A stretch of DNA of 24,990 nt from DASXRU01 sp039933315 (GTDB lineage Bacteria > Acidobacteriota > Blastocatellia > Pyrinomonadales > Pyrinomonadaceae). Of the stretch, positions 6,714 to 15,320 are shown piece by piece (position 1 is the stretch's first letter; each line of letters starts with the position of its first letter). The notes beneath the pieces were generated by a model that saw only the letters and a program-made list of their open reading frames with translations, was not told where the DNA came from and made no database searches. The DNA is taken from the NCBI GenBank assembly GCA_039933315.1, contig JBDTOI010000048.1:1-24990 (forward strand). The letters run 5' to 3'. The position numbers and the translations under genes were made by a program.

Positions 6714-7299
6714 AGGGCATGTTTAATAATGTCGCTCCGTTGTTGATCTCACCCTTTTTTTACTCCGATATCACCTATCAAAGCGATTGTCCCGTGAAAG
6801 AACGTCGACTACACTCTCGCTCCCGATTAGGAACTTCTCGAGTTGGACATCACTCGCCTGGTTCCTGCGTTATTGAAATCGATGCCCCCAAACGGAAACC
6901 TGACCACCTCAGCTTCCGATCTATGAACCTCGCAGTTTGTCGTTAAGTGAACCAGAGTAATCGCGGCCCTGAACTTCGCCGCGCTTTACCGTCTCCGGAA
7001 AGTGGTTAGACCAGTAGCCACAATTGAGGTGCGGAAATGGTGCGAGGGAGGATGTTGAGAGCGTCTACTGACGCCCGCATCCTACCGCCAGCAGACTCTG
7101 AGGGTGTTGTGAAAGTTTAACGAGATCGCGTGAGTCTCTTCGAGTCACACGCGCGTGGAGAAGGGCGCTTGCTTTGGGGCGAGAGCGGCGCCCTTCTTCG
7201 CATTTCTGTCAATACCCGTCCCACGCACACCAACGGGTATCCTCGCTGAAATGCTCGGCCATTGTGAAACTACGGCATGAAAGGCCGAAGGCGCTTGCC
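6714..7299. other. Intergenic region upstream of the large signalling operon
   Basis: No convincing gene lies here. A T-rich stretch at 6751-6759 (CCCTTTTTTTA) with only a weak distant AAGGG partner might end the NarL-type transcript. A strong hairpin at 7159-7197 lies near the right end. This segment most likely holds the promoter of the operon that begins at 7300, but I cannot identify one by eye. Confidence 0.4.
7159..7197 (+). terminator. Strong hairpin in the leader of the operon at 7300
   Basis: AGAAGGGCGC (7159-7168) and GCGCCCTTCT (7188-7197) pair perfectly over 10 bp around a 19-nt loop, followed by TCGCATTTCT. The tail is only moderately T-rich. It could end upstream transcripts or be a leader attenuator 102 bp ahead of the kinase ATG. 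Its presence also argues that the kinase frame does not start as far upstream as 7174. Confidence 0.45.
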
Positions 7300-9249
7300 A
7301 TGCGATCTTTACAAATTCTTCATCTGGAAAATGAACAGGTGGATGCCGATCTGATCCGCGAGACACTCGTCTCCCAGGGATTCAGCGCTGACATTCTGCG
7401 GGTGGAAACAGAAGAGGAATTTCGCACTGCGCTGCAAGACAGAAGCATGGATTTGATTCTATCCGGTTACACCATCCCCACTCTTGATGGGTTGAGCGCC
7501 TTAAAGTTTGCGCAAGAGCAACGCCCGGAACTGCCCTTCATCTTCGTGTCCGGAACAATTGGTGAAGAGGGCGTGGCTGAAGGGCTCAAGGGGGGCGCAA
7601 CTGATTACATCCTCAAGGAAGGTCTCCAGCGGCTCGGGCCCTCAATTAAGAGAGCGCTTGGTCAAGTGGCGGAGCACCAGGAAAGGTTGGAGGCTGACAA
7701 GCAACTCCGTGAATCCGAGGAACGTAACCGGGTCTTTTTCGAAGGCAGCCCGCTGCCGATGTGGGTTTACGATCAGGAAACGCTGCGGTTTCTCAGCGTG
7801 AACGAGGCGGCCCTGACACAATACGGTTATTTACGCCCGGAGTTCCTGGATCTGACCTTGGGGGACATCTATTTTGCAGACGACCTGGATCTACTGCTGG
7901 CGCACGTCGCCGCTCTAGGTCCGCAGAATGGCAAGGCTGGCATCTGGAGACATCGCAGGAAAGACGGGTTGATCTTCGAAGCCGAAGTCACCTCCCAGCG
8001 CATAGATAATTTGGGACGGCACGCCCAGGTGGTGCTCGCATGCGATGTCAGTATTCGCCGCCTGGCGGAAGCCGCGCAAAGTGTTTCCGAGATTCGCTAT
8101 CGGCGCCTTTTTGAGAGCGCCTTCGACGGCATGCTTATCCTTGATGGGGACTCGGAAAGGATTATTGATGTCAATCCCTATCTGATCGAACTACTGAAAT
8201 ATCCCAAGGAACAATTCCTGGGCAAGGAACTCTGGGAGATCGGCCTCTTCAAAGATATCAGCGCCTCGAAGGCTGCAGTAGTGGAGCTGCGAGCCCGCGG
8301 GTACGTGCGCTACGACGATTTACCGCTGGAAAGTTCTGAGGGTGTAGTCACGAACGTCGAAATCGTGGCGAACAGTTACCTGGAGGGAGAGAAGCGTGTA
8401 ATTCATTGCAACGTCCGTGACATCAGCGAGCGCAGCCGCGCCGGAGCCTTGCTCAACGAGAATAAGGAAAGACTCGAGCAAGCGGTAAAGGAATTAGAAG
8501 ACAAGAGAAAAGAACTAACCGCGATGACCCAACAACTCTGGCAGGCGTCGAAGCTGACGACTATGGGCGAATTAGCCGCCAGCGTTGCTCACGAGCTAAA
8601 CAACCCGCTCGCGACTGTAGCCTTGCGGGTCGAATCGGCCATGGAGGATCTCGGGGAGGATGATCCCCAGCGTCAGCCACTCGAAATCATCTCGCAGGAA
8701 GTCGAGCGGATGGCCAAACTGGTGCGCACACTCCTTCAGTTTAGCCGGCGCAGTTACCGGCAGATATCTACGGTAGATATACCAAAGGAACTCAGCAACT
8801 CGCTTGATTTGATCGAGTTTTATCTGCGCAGTCGCCAGGTGGAGGTGGTGAGAGATTTCGCCGGCAATGTTCCTCACATCTACGCCGACCGGCAACTGTT
8901 GCACCAGGTGTTCTTAAACTTGATCACGAATGCCAGTGACGCAATGCCCGACGGAGGGACGCTAACCATAAGGACCTTTCGCGGGATTCTCGAGACAGAC
9001 CGTCCAGCCGTCGTCGTTGAATTCATAGATACCGGAACAGGAGTGCAGACAGGAGATCTGCCAAAGCTTTGGGAACCGTTTTTCACCACTAAGCCGGAGG
9101 GCAAGGGTACGGGCCTTGGGTTGGCGATATGCCGCCGGACTGTGGAAGAGCACCGCGGCACCATTGCCATTAAAAGCCTTCCCGGCAGAGGCACAACCGT
9201 TCGTATCACCCTGCCGACAACGGAGGAAGGAGTGGCAGCAGCGGCGTGA
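7300..9249 (+). CDS. Soluble histidine kinase: degenerate receiver, PAS, PAS, HisKA, HATPase
   Basis: The protein is 649 aa and has no membrane segment. The receiver-like domain (about 3-120) keeps K106 (DYILKEGL) and one acidic residue, E10, but the site of the phospho-Asp is G56 (LILSGYTIP where relatives have SDY), so it should not be phosphorylated in the usual way. PAS 1 is at about 138-253 and PAS 2 at about 264-380. A coiled segment (about 385-415) leads to HisKA with H431 in SVAHELNNPLATV. HATPase: NLITNASDAMPDGG at 540-553, DTGTGV at 577-582, and FFTTKPEGKGTGLGL at 594-608. ATG 7300 is chosen because it directly precedes the first strand and has AAGG upstream; the earlier in-frame ATG at 7174 lies inside a hairpin. 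It is the first gene of a probable operon of five, 56 nt ahead of the next kinase. Confidence 0.93.
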   Translation: MRSLQILHLENEQVDADLIRETLVSQGFSADILRVETEEEFRTALQDRSMDLILSGYTIPTLDGLSALKFAQEQRPELPFIFVSGTIGEEGVAEGLKGGATDYILKEGLQRLGPSIKRALGQVAEHQERLEADKQLRESEERNRVFFEGSPLPMWVYDQETLRFLSVNEAALTQYGYLRPEFLDLTLGDIYFADDLDLLLAHVAALGPQNGKAGIWRHRRKDGLIFEAEVTSQRIDNLGRHAQVVLACDVSIRRLAEAAQSVSEIRYRRLFESAFDGMLILDGDSERIIDVNPYLIELLKYPKEQFLGKELWEIGLFKDISASKAAVVELRARGYVRYDDLPLESSEGVVTNVEIVANSYLEGEKRVIHCNVRDISERSRAGALLNENKERLEQAVKELEDKRKELTAMTQQLWQASKLTTMGELAASVAHELNNPLATVALRVESAMEDLGEDDPQRQPLEIISQEVERMAKLVRTLLQFSRRSYRQISTVDIPKELSNSLDLIEFYLRSRQVEVVRDFAGNVPHIYADRQLLHQVFLNLITNASDAMPDGGTLTIRTFRGILETDRPAVVVEFIDTGTGVQTGDLPKLWEPFFTTKPEGKGTGLGLAICRRTVEEHRGTIAIKSLPGRGTTVRITLPTTEEGVAAAA

Positions 9250-9305
9250 TTACCGATATTACCGAAGTTGACAGTGAGATGAGCATCCCTCAAGGAAGTT
9301 CAACC

Positions 9306-12300
9306 ATGCAGCCTTTGGGTCGGATACTCCTGGTTGAGGATGAGCCGGAACTGAGAAGCATCCTGATCGAATCCCTTACCAAACAGGGCTTCGAAACTGC
9401 CGCGTACAGCTCCGGAACCCAGGCCCTGGCCGAACTGCGCAAGCAAGATTTTGATCTTTTGCTGACGGACCTGATGATGCCCGAGATGGATGGTATCGCG
9501 GTCCTCAAAGCCGCCCTCGAGTTCGATCCTAATTTGATAGGCGTCGTTATGACTGGCCAGGGCACGATTCAGACTGCCGTCGATGCGATGAAACTTGGTG
9601 GCTTTGACTACGTACTCAAGCCTTTTCGCATGCAGACCCTGATGCCGGTACTGACCCGGGCCATGAATCTCAGGCATCTGCGGCTTGAGAACGTGCAACT
9701 GCGCGAGACGGTCGCGATTTATGGGCTGTGCCAGACGATTGCTCTCACTCTCGATCCCAAAACAGTACTAAGTAAGCTGGCGGATGCCGCACTGCAACAG
9801 AGCGACGCCGACGAGGTCTCAATCCTTTTGCCTACCGAGGATCGCAGCGAGCTATACGTGGCCGCAGTTCGGGGCGAGAAAAGAGAGCGCCTTTTGGGAG
9901 AACGAATACCGTTCGAACAGAGCATAGCAAGTTGGGTAGCGCGAGAGCGCGCGCCGGTAATACTGAATGGGAAGGTCAATGATAGTCGTTTTGAGGCCCT
10001 CTGGCCTCGACCGGATATCACCTCCTCAATTTCGATGCCAATGCAGGCAGCCGGCAAGCTGGTCGGCGTTATCAATCTGAACATGACCAGCCGGGTGCGG
10101 CCTTTTACGCTGGGTCAGCTCAAGGCGTTAACCATTCTCGCCGGCACCGCAGCAGCAGCTCTCGAGAGCGCATCGCTTTATCGTCAGTTGCAACAGGCTG
10201 AGGAAAAATATCGGGCCATTTTTGATAACGCCATTGAAGGAATTTTCCAGTCAACGATTGACGGACGATTCATCACCGCCAATCCCGCCATGGCCCGCAT
10301 CCTGGGATACGACTCGCCCGAGGAAATGATCGCGACCGTTACGGATGTTGCGCATCAACTCTATGTAGATCCTAAGAAACGAGTTGAGGCCGCTCGCATA
10401 CAAGAGGAGCGAGGTGTCTTACTGGGCTTCGAGTTCGAAGCCTACCGCAAAGACGGCGTCCGGATCTGGCTGTCCGCAAACAGGCGTTCGGTGCGGAACG
10501 AAAAAGGCGAGGAGATTTATCGTGAAGGTTCTGTCGAAGACATCACCGAACGCAAGCGCGCGGAGCAAGCGCTGACCGAAAGTGACAGCCGTAAAGAGGC
10601 CATACTCAAGTCGGCCCTCGATTGCGTGATCACGGTCGACCATGAAGGGAAAATCATCGACTTCAATCCAGCGGCAGAACATACGTTCGGCTACCGGAGT
10701 GAAAACGTGGTGGGCAGACTCATGGCCGACTTGATTATTCCCGTCTCTTATCGCCCCCATCACCAGGCGGGCTTTGCCAGATACCTGGCCACAGGTCGTT
10801 CTGCAATTCTGGGCAAGCGACAGGAAGTAACGGCAGTTTGTGAAGACGGCACCGAGATTCCGGTAGAGCTTACCATCACCATGATCGGGGATCTGCCGCG
10901 TCCAACTTTTACCGCCTTCATTCGCGATCTCACAGAGCGCAAACGCTGGGAAGCCGAGTTACGCCGCAGCGAAGAGCGTTATCGTGACCTGGTAGAGAAT
11001 GCCCACGACCTCATCTACGAACACGACCTGGAAGGCAACTACACATCGTCCAACAAGGCAGGCGAGCGCATCACCGGTTATTCGCTTGAGGAAACCCTGA
11101 AGATGAATCTGGCGCAAACAGTAGCGCCGGAATATCTGGAAACGGCGCAGCTGATGACCAGGCGCAAGCTGGCTGGTGAAAAGGTGACTGCCTATGATCT
11201 TGAAATCCTTGCTAAAGACGGCAGCCACATCGCAGTCGAAGTGAACACCAGGCTGGTTTTTCACGACGGCGTTCCGGTTGGGGTGCAGGGCATCGCTCGC
11301 GACGTTACCGAGCGGAAGCAACTCGAGGAACAACTTCGCCAGTCCCAAAAGCTGGAAGCGGTCGGCCAGTTAGCCGGCGGCGTCGCGCACGACTTCAATA
11401 ATCTTCTGACCGTTATTGGCGGCTATTCCAGCATGTTGTTGGGCAAGTTGCCAGGGGAGAGTCCCCATCGCTCCGCCGTCGAAGAGATCAAGAAAGCGGG
11501 TGATAGGGCCGCGGGTCTGACCCGGCAATTGCTCGCCTTCAGTCGTAAACAGATATTGCAGCCTGTTGTGCTGGATCTGAATGTAGTCGTTTCCGACTTA
11601 GACAAGATGTTGCGCCGTCTGATCGGCGAAGACATCGATCTGCTGACGCTCACTGAGCCCGGACTGGGCCAGGTCAATGCCGACCCGGGCCAAATGGAGC
11701 AGATGGTCATCAATCTGATCGTCAATGCACGCGATGCTATGCCTAACGGCGGCAAGCTAACGCTGCAAACCTCCAACGTCACGCTGTCCGGAGATTATGC
11801 CCTCCGGCACGGGCCGGTTGAGGCCGGAGACTATGTGATGGTTTCGGTAAGTGATACCGGCTGCGGCATGGAGGCGGAAATACAAGCGCGGATATTTGAG
11901 CCTTTCTTTACCACCAAGGCCGCCGGCAAGGGTACGGGTCTGGGGCTCTCCACCGTCTATGGCATCGTCAAGCAAAGCGGAGGCAACATATGGGTCTACA
12001 GTGAAGTTGATCAGGGGACAACTTTCAAAATCTATTTGCCGCGAGTAGATGGCAGTCACAACGAACCTATCGCTCACGCGTCGCCGGCTGTCCTGCAGGG
12101 AACAGAGACAATTCTATTGGTCGAAGACGAACAGCAAGTACGCAACATTGCGGAAGAAATTCTGACCTCGCAGGGTTACAAGGTGCTGACAGCGGCCAAT
12201 GGCGAATTGGCGTTGGCCCTGGCCAACGAGTATCAGGGCGAGATCCACCTGCTGATTACAGATGTGGTCATGCCGGTAGTTAGCGGACGAGCGTTGGTGG

Positions 12301-12479
12301 AGCAGCTATCGCCTTTGCGTCCGCAGATGGCGGTGATTTACATGTCCGGGTACACGGATGATGCGGTCGTTCGTCATGGTCTGTTGGGCGAGCAGCTGGA
12401 ATTCATTCAGAAACCATTTACAGCGGACGCCTTAGCGCGCAAGGTGCGGAGCGCATTTCATTCGCTGCCCCCGGCCTAG
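9306..12479 (+). CDS. Hybrid histidine kinase: Rec-GAF-PAS-PAS-PAS-HisKA-HATPase-Rec
   Basis: This large soluble hybrid kinase is 1057 aa. From the chosen start: N-terminal receiver about 4-120 (phospho-acceptor D55 in LLTDLMMPEMDG, K105 in YVLKPF); GAF about 135-288; PAS about 297-417, 429-548 and 555-672; HisKA with H695 in GGVAHDFNNLLTVIGGY; HATPase with NLIVNARDAMPNGG at about 803-816 and FFTTKAAGKGTGLGL at about 867-881; C-terminal receiver about 934-1050 (D986 in LITDVVMPVVSG, K1036 in IQKPF). The VAHDFNNLL H-box is the type common in hybrid kinases with C-terminal receivers. ATG 9306 is preferred because AGGA lies 9 nt upstream and it directly precedes the receiver. A GTG at 9246 overlaps the previous stop by 4 nt and ATG 9279 is also in frame. 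The protein can take in signals through four sensor domains and one receiver. Confidence 0.94.
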   Translation: MQPLGRILLVEDEPELRSILIESLTKQGFETAAYSSGTQALAELRKQDFDLLLTDLMMPEMDGIAVLKAALEFDPNLIGVVMTGQGTIQTAVDAMKLGGFDYVLKPFRMQTLMPVLTRAMNLRHLRLENVQLRETVAIYGLCQTIALTLDPKTVLSKLADAALQQSDADEVSILLPTEDRSELYVAAVRGEKRERLLGERIPFEQSIASWVARERAPVILNGKVNDSRFEALWPRPDITSSISMPMQAAGKLVGVINLNMTSRVRPFTLGQLKALTILAGTAAAALESASLYRQLQQAEEKYRAIFDNAIEGIFQSTIDGRFITANPAMARILGYDSPEEMIATVTDVAHQLYVDPKKRVEAARIQEERGVLLGFEFEAYRKDGVRIWLSANRRSVRNEKGEEIYREGSVEDITERKRAEQALTESDSRKEAILKSALDCVITVDHEGKIIDFNPAAEHTFGYRSENVVGRLMADLIIPVSYRPHHQAGFARYLATGRSAILGKRQEVTAVCEDGTEIPVELTITMIGDLPRPTFTAFIRDLTERKRWEAELRRSEERYRDLVENAHDLIYEHDLEGNYTSSNKAGERITGYSLEETLKMNLAQTVAPEYLETAQLMTRRKLAGEKVTAYDLEILAKDGSHIAVEVNTRLVFHDGVPVGVQGIARDVTERKQLEEQLRQSQKLEAVGQLAGGVAHDFNNLLTVIGGYSSMLLGKLPGESPHRSAVEEIKKAGDRAAGLTRQLLAFSRKQILQPVVLDLNVVVSDLDKMLRRLIGEDIDLLTLTEPGLGQVNADPGQMEQMVINLIVNARDAMPNGGKLTLQTSNVTLSGDYALRHGPVEAGDYVMVSVSDTGCGMEAEIQARIFEPFFTTKAAGKGTGLGLSTVYGIVKQSGGNIWVYSEVDQGTTFKIYLPRVDGSHNEPIAHASPAVLQGTETILLVEDEQQVRNIAEEILTSQGYKVLTAANGELALALANEYQGEIHLLITDVVMPVVSGRALVEQLSPLRPQMAVIYMSGYTDDAVVRHGLLGEQLEFIQKPFTADALARKVRSAFHSLPPA

Positions 12480-12609
12480 GAAGCAGTGGAGGTGATACGA
12501 AGGGGTTACTAACCAACAACCGGGCAATCCCCCTTTTCAGAATTACGTCTCCGCCTCTCGAGTTTGAAAGGTCAGATCCAGGTTAGATCGACAGGAAAGA
12601 AGGTAACCA
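12480..12609. other. 130-bp spacer inside the operon
   Basis: A weak fold pairs AAGGGG (12500-12505) with CCCCTT (12530-12535), followed by TTC, with a long loop. It may cause partial termination or mark an internal promoter. Nothing stronger is visible. AGAAGG at its end is the ribosome-binding site of the PilZ gene. Confidence 0.25.
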
Positions 12610-13365
12610 ATGTTAGATCAGAGACATGATCCCGTAACCGTATCGCTGGATGTGGTCTGGCAGGGCTCGGCCGGCAAACAGGACGCCCGCATGAGCGAAA
12701 TCAGCATGGAGGGTTGTTATATCGATACCAAAGTGCAGGGACGCTCCATTGGCGAGATGGTTGATTTTAAGGTGCATCTACCCGGCGGACCCTGGGTCTC
12801 GCTGCAGGGTGAACTCATTAACCAGGAGTACCCCATAGGCTTCGGCCTCCGATTTATGAACCTAAAGGACGAGGAACGGAAGCTGCTCGCCCAGGTAGTA
12901 GCCGCGCACGGTGGCGTACCGGCCGCAGCGGCCGAAGCCCCCGAAGCTAATATTTTTGAGCTGGTCTCGGAACCGGAGATTCCAAAAGCACCGGAGCGAC
13001 CCCGCGTGCTGGTAGCTGATGATGATGAGCTGACCCTGCGAATGGTCACGGCGATTGTCGAAACGGAAGGTTATGAAGTTGTGCCGGCGCACGACGGTCG
13101 TCAGGCTCTGGGAATTTTGCAGCGGGAGGCCGGCTTCAGCGCGGCTATCTTCGACATGACCATGCCGCACCTGAAGGGCCTGGACTTGATCCTCTTTATG
13201 AAAGCAGATGAACGGCTCCGGCACATTCCGGTGGGGATGATCACCGCCGAGCAGGATCCAAAAGTATGGGACGACAGCGTGGCCGCCGGGGCCAGCGTCT
13301 TTCTTCCCAAACCCTTCACTCCGCCCCAGGTGAAGATGTTGCTTCGCATGCTGGTCCGTGCCTGA
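12610..13365 (+). CDS. PilZ-like domain fused to a receiver domain
   Basis: The protein is 251 aa. Residues about 3-98 look like a PilZ beta-barrel (SLDVVWQG, ISMEGCYIDT, GFGLRFMNL), the fold that binds cyclic di-GMP. An Ala/Pro-rich linker (about 103-128) leads to a receiver (about 131-250) with acidic D137-D139, phospho-acceptor D182 in AIFDMTMPHLKG, T212 in GMITAE and K234 in LPKPF. The usual PilZ ligand motifs are altered: RxxxR is R5-H-D-P-V, and [DN]xSxxG is E30-I-S-M-E-G, so cyclic di-GMP binding is doubtful. The start has AGAAGG 6-7 nt upstream. The gene ends 3 bp before the next ATG, so it is closely coupled to the EAL protein. PilZ identity rests on the barrel pattern, not on a search. 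Confidence 0.85.
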   Translation: MLDQRHDPVTVSLDVVWQGSAGKQDARMSEISMEGCYIDTKVQGRSIGEMVDFKVHLPGGPWVSLQGELINQEYPIGFGLRFMNLKDEERKLLAQVVAAHGGVPAAAAEAPEANIFELVSEPEIPKAPERPRVLVADDDELTLRMVTAIVETEGYEVVPAHDGRQALGILQREAGFSAAIFDMTMPHLKGLDLILFMKADERLRHIPVGMITAEQDPKVWDDSVAAGASVFLPKPFTPPQVKMLLRMLVRA

Positions 13366-13368
13366 GGT

Positions 13369-15270
13369 ATGAACGACTCGCTCACATTCACTTCTACTTG
13401 GCCGGGACCGCGAATCGACTTAGGAACTAACGCCGAGGTTTATTCAGTAGTCTTGTACGACAAACGCTTTAAAGCAAAGTTGGCAACAAATTCCTTGATT
13501 CATATAGACACAAATCCCCGGCCGCATGAGGCCAAACCCTCGATTTTGATCATCGACGACGACAAGCATGTCAGAAATCTGCTGGTTGACTTGCTTTCCG
13601 ATGAATACCACTGCACCAGCGGCGCTTCGGCCGAGGATGCCCTGGCTGTCCTCGGCAGCATTCGATACGATCTCATAGTCAGCGATATCAACATGGGCGG
13701 TATCAGTGGCCTTGATCTCGTTCCCCTGATCCATCGCAGCTCCCCGGACACAGTAGTGTTGATGATCAGTGGGCAGCAAACGATCGAGAGCGCCATCGAA
13801 GCGATGCACGCCGGGGCCTTCGACTACATCACGAAGCCCTTCTCCATAGGCCACGTGAAGGCGGCGGTCCACCGGGCTCTCGAGCATCATCGTTTGCTGG
13901 TGGGAAAGCGGCGGTATGAAACTCATCTCGAAGAACTAATCAAAGAGCGCACTGCGGAGATTAAATACCTTGCTTACTACGACCCCTTAACTGATCTTCC
14001 CAACCGGGTTTTGTTCATGGATCGCTGCGACCAGGCATTGGCAATCGCCCAGCACAATCAGCAAATTGTCGGCATCATGCTGGTATCACTCGATCGTTTC
14101 AAAAAAATTGCTGACACCCTGGGACATGAAGCGGGAGACCAGCTACTAGGCGAAGTGGGAGCTCGACTGCATAGCTGCATCAGGAAAGGCGATACCGTAG
14201 CTCGTTTCGACGGCGAGGAGTTTGCGCTCTTGCTTACCCGTTTGAACGAAACCGGGGACCTGGCAGAGATCTCGCTTGCTATCAAGGAGACGCTCAAACC
14301 ATCCTTCCCGCTGGGGGACCAGGAGGTTTTCCTGACCGCCAGCATTGGCATTAGCTTGTTTCCCTTTAACGGAGAGAACAGCGCGATAGTCTTAAAGAAT
14401 GCCGGGGCCGCTTTGTACCGGGCAAAGCGAGCAGGGGGCAACACCTACCAGTTCTACAATGCCGAGATGAATTCACGGGCGATCAAGCGGCTGGGTCTGG
14501 AAACCAGCCTGCGCCACGCGATTGAGAACAAAGAATTCGTGCTTCACTACCAACCTCGTTTGGCAGTTGACTCGTTGCAGATTACCGGGGTGGAGGCGTT
14601 AATTCGCTGGCGGCACCCGCGGCTGGGGTTGGTTCCGCCGGGGGAGTTTATCCCTCTGGCCGAAGACACAGGATTGATTATTCCCATCGGAGAGTGGGTG
14701 CTACAAACTGCCTGCGTGCAAAACAAGCGGTGGCAAAACGAGGGCTTCGCGCCAATGCGGATGGCCGTGAATATTGCAGCGCAACAGTTGCGGCAACCCC
14801 ACTTCGCCGAGACCGTGATGCAGATTCTTCACGAGGCTGGCCTCCAGGCCAAATACCTGGAGTTGGAACTGACTGAGACCTCGGTGATGAACAATGCCGA
14901 GTTTGCCATTGACGTTCTGGGTCGGTTGAAGAATATGGGCGTGAAGATTTCCATCGATGATTTTGGTACCGGCTTTTCCTCACTGAGCTACCTTAAGAGG
15001 TTACCTATTGACGCTTTGAAGATTGATCAATCCTTCGTCAGAGATCTGGCAACCGATCCGGACGACGCAGCCCTGGTGACGGCGATCATTACGCTGGCGC
15101 ACAGCCTCAGGCTCGAGGTAGTAGCAGAAGGAGTTGAAACAGCGGGGCAGTTCAGTTTTTTGAGTTCACTGAAATGCGATGAGATACAAGGGTTTCTCTT
15201 CAGCAAAGGTTTACCGGTGGGTGAATTGGCGTCACTCATGCGATCACATGCGGCGCGGTCAGCGGCATAG
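13369..15270 (+). CDS. Response regulator with degenerate GGDEF and intact EAL: probable c-di-GMP phosphodiesterase
   Basis: The protein is 633 aa. Receiver: about 57-175, with D63-D65, phospho-acceptor D106 in IVSDINMGG and K156 in YITKPF. GGDEF: about 195-365, with the signature changed to DGEEF (281-285), the first metal Asp replaced by S240 (VSLDRF) and the guanine-contact Asn replaced by A248 (KIADTLGH). The inhibitory I-site RxxD is present as RKGD (272-275). EAL: about 378-625, with E409 of EAL, N468, E503 in ELTETS, D530/D531 in IDDFGTGFSS, K551, E587 in AEGVE and Q607 all present. This predicts cyclic di-GMP hydrolysis to pGpG under receiver control, with cyclase activity unlikely. 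The first 50 residues are unlike anything I know; GAGGT sits too close to the ATG, so a later start is possible. The gene follows the PilZ-Rec gene by 3 bp. Confidence 0.93.
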   Translation: MNDSLTFTSTWPGPRIDLGTNAEVYSVVLYDKRFKAKLATNSLIHIDTNPRPHEAKPSILIIDDDKHVRNLLVDLLSDEYHCTSGASAEDALAVLGSIRYDLIVSDINMGGISGLDLVPLIHRSSPDTVVLMISGQQTIESAIEAMHAGAFDYITKPFSIGHVKAAVHRALEHHRLLVGKRRYETHLEELIKERTAEIKYLAYYDPLTDLPNRVLFMDRCDQALAIAQHNQQIVGIMLVSLDRFKKIADTLGHEAGDQLLGEVGARLHSCIRKGDTVARFDGEEFALLLTRLNETGDLAEISLAIKETLKPSFPLGDQEVFLTASIGISLFPFNGENSAIVLKNAGAALYRAKRAGGNTYQFYNAEMNSRAIKRLGLETSLRHAIENKEFVLHYQPRLAVDSLQITGVEALIRWRHPRLGLVPPGEFIPLAEDTGLIIPIGEWVLQTACVQNKRWQNEGFAPMRMAVNIAAQQLRQPHFAETVMQILHEAGLQAKYLELELTETSVMNNAEFAIDVLGRLKNMGVKISIDDFGTGFSSLSYLKRLPIDALKIDQSFVRDLATDPDDAALVTAIITLAHSLRLEVVAEGVETAGQFSFLSSLKCDEIQGFLFSKGLPVGELASLMRSHAARSAA

Positions 15271-15320
15271 ATATATCCGTAGTTTAAGAAGCTGGTGGTT
15301 TTTCACGGGGAGAGAGTCTT

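Noticed and set aside
6710..6946. 78-aa plus-strand frame overlapping the NarL-type stop
   Set aside because: The ATGA overlap looks like coupling, but the peptide has no domain pattern, its codon choice is unlike the neighbours, and no good ribosome-binding site is seen.
7174..7299. N-terminal extension of the first operon kinase to 7174
   Set aside because: The ATG at 7174 lies within a hairpin loop, and the added 42 residues resemble no domain. ATG 7300 directly precedes the receiver fold.
12500..12537. Terminator between the hybrid kinase and the PilZ gene
   Set aside because: It has only 6 bp of stem and a 24-nt loop, too weak to call as a terminator.
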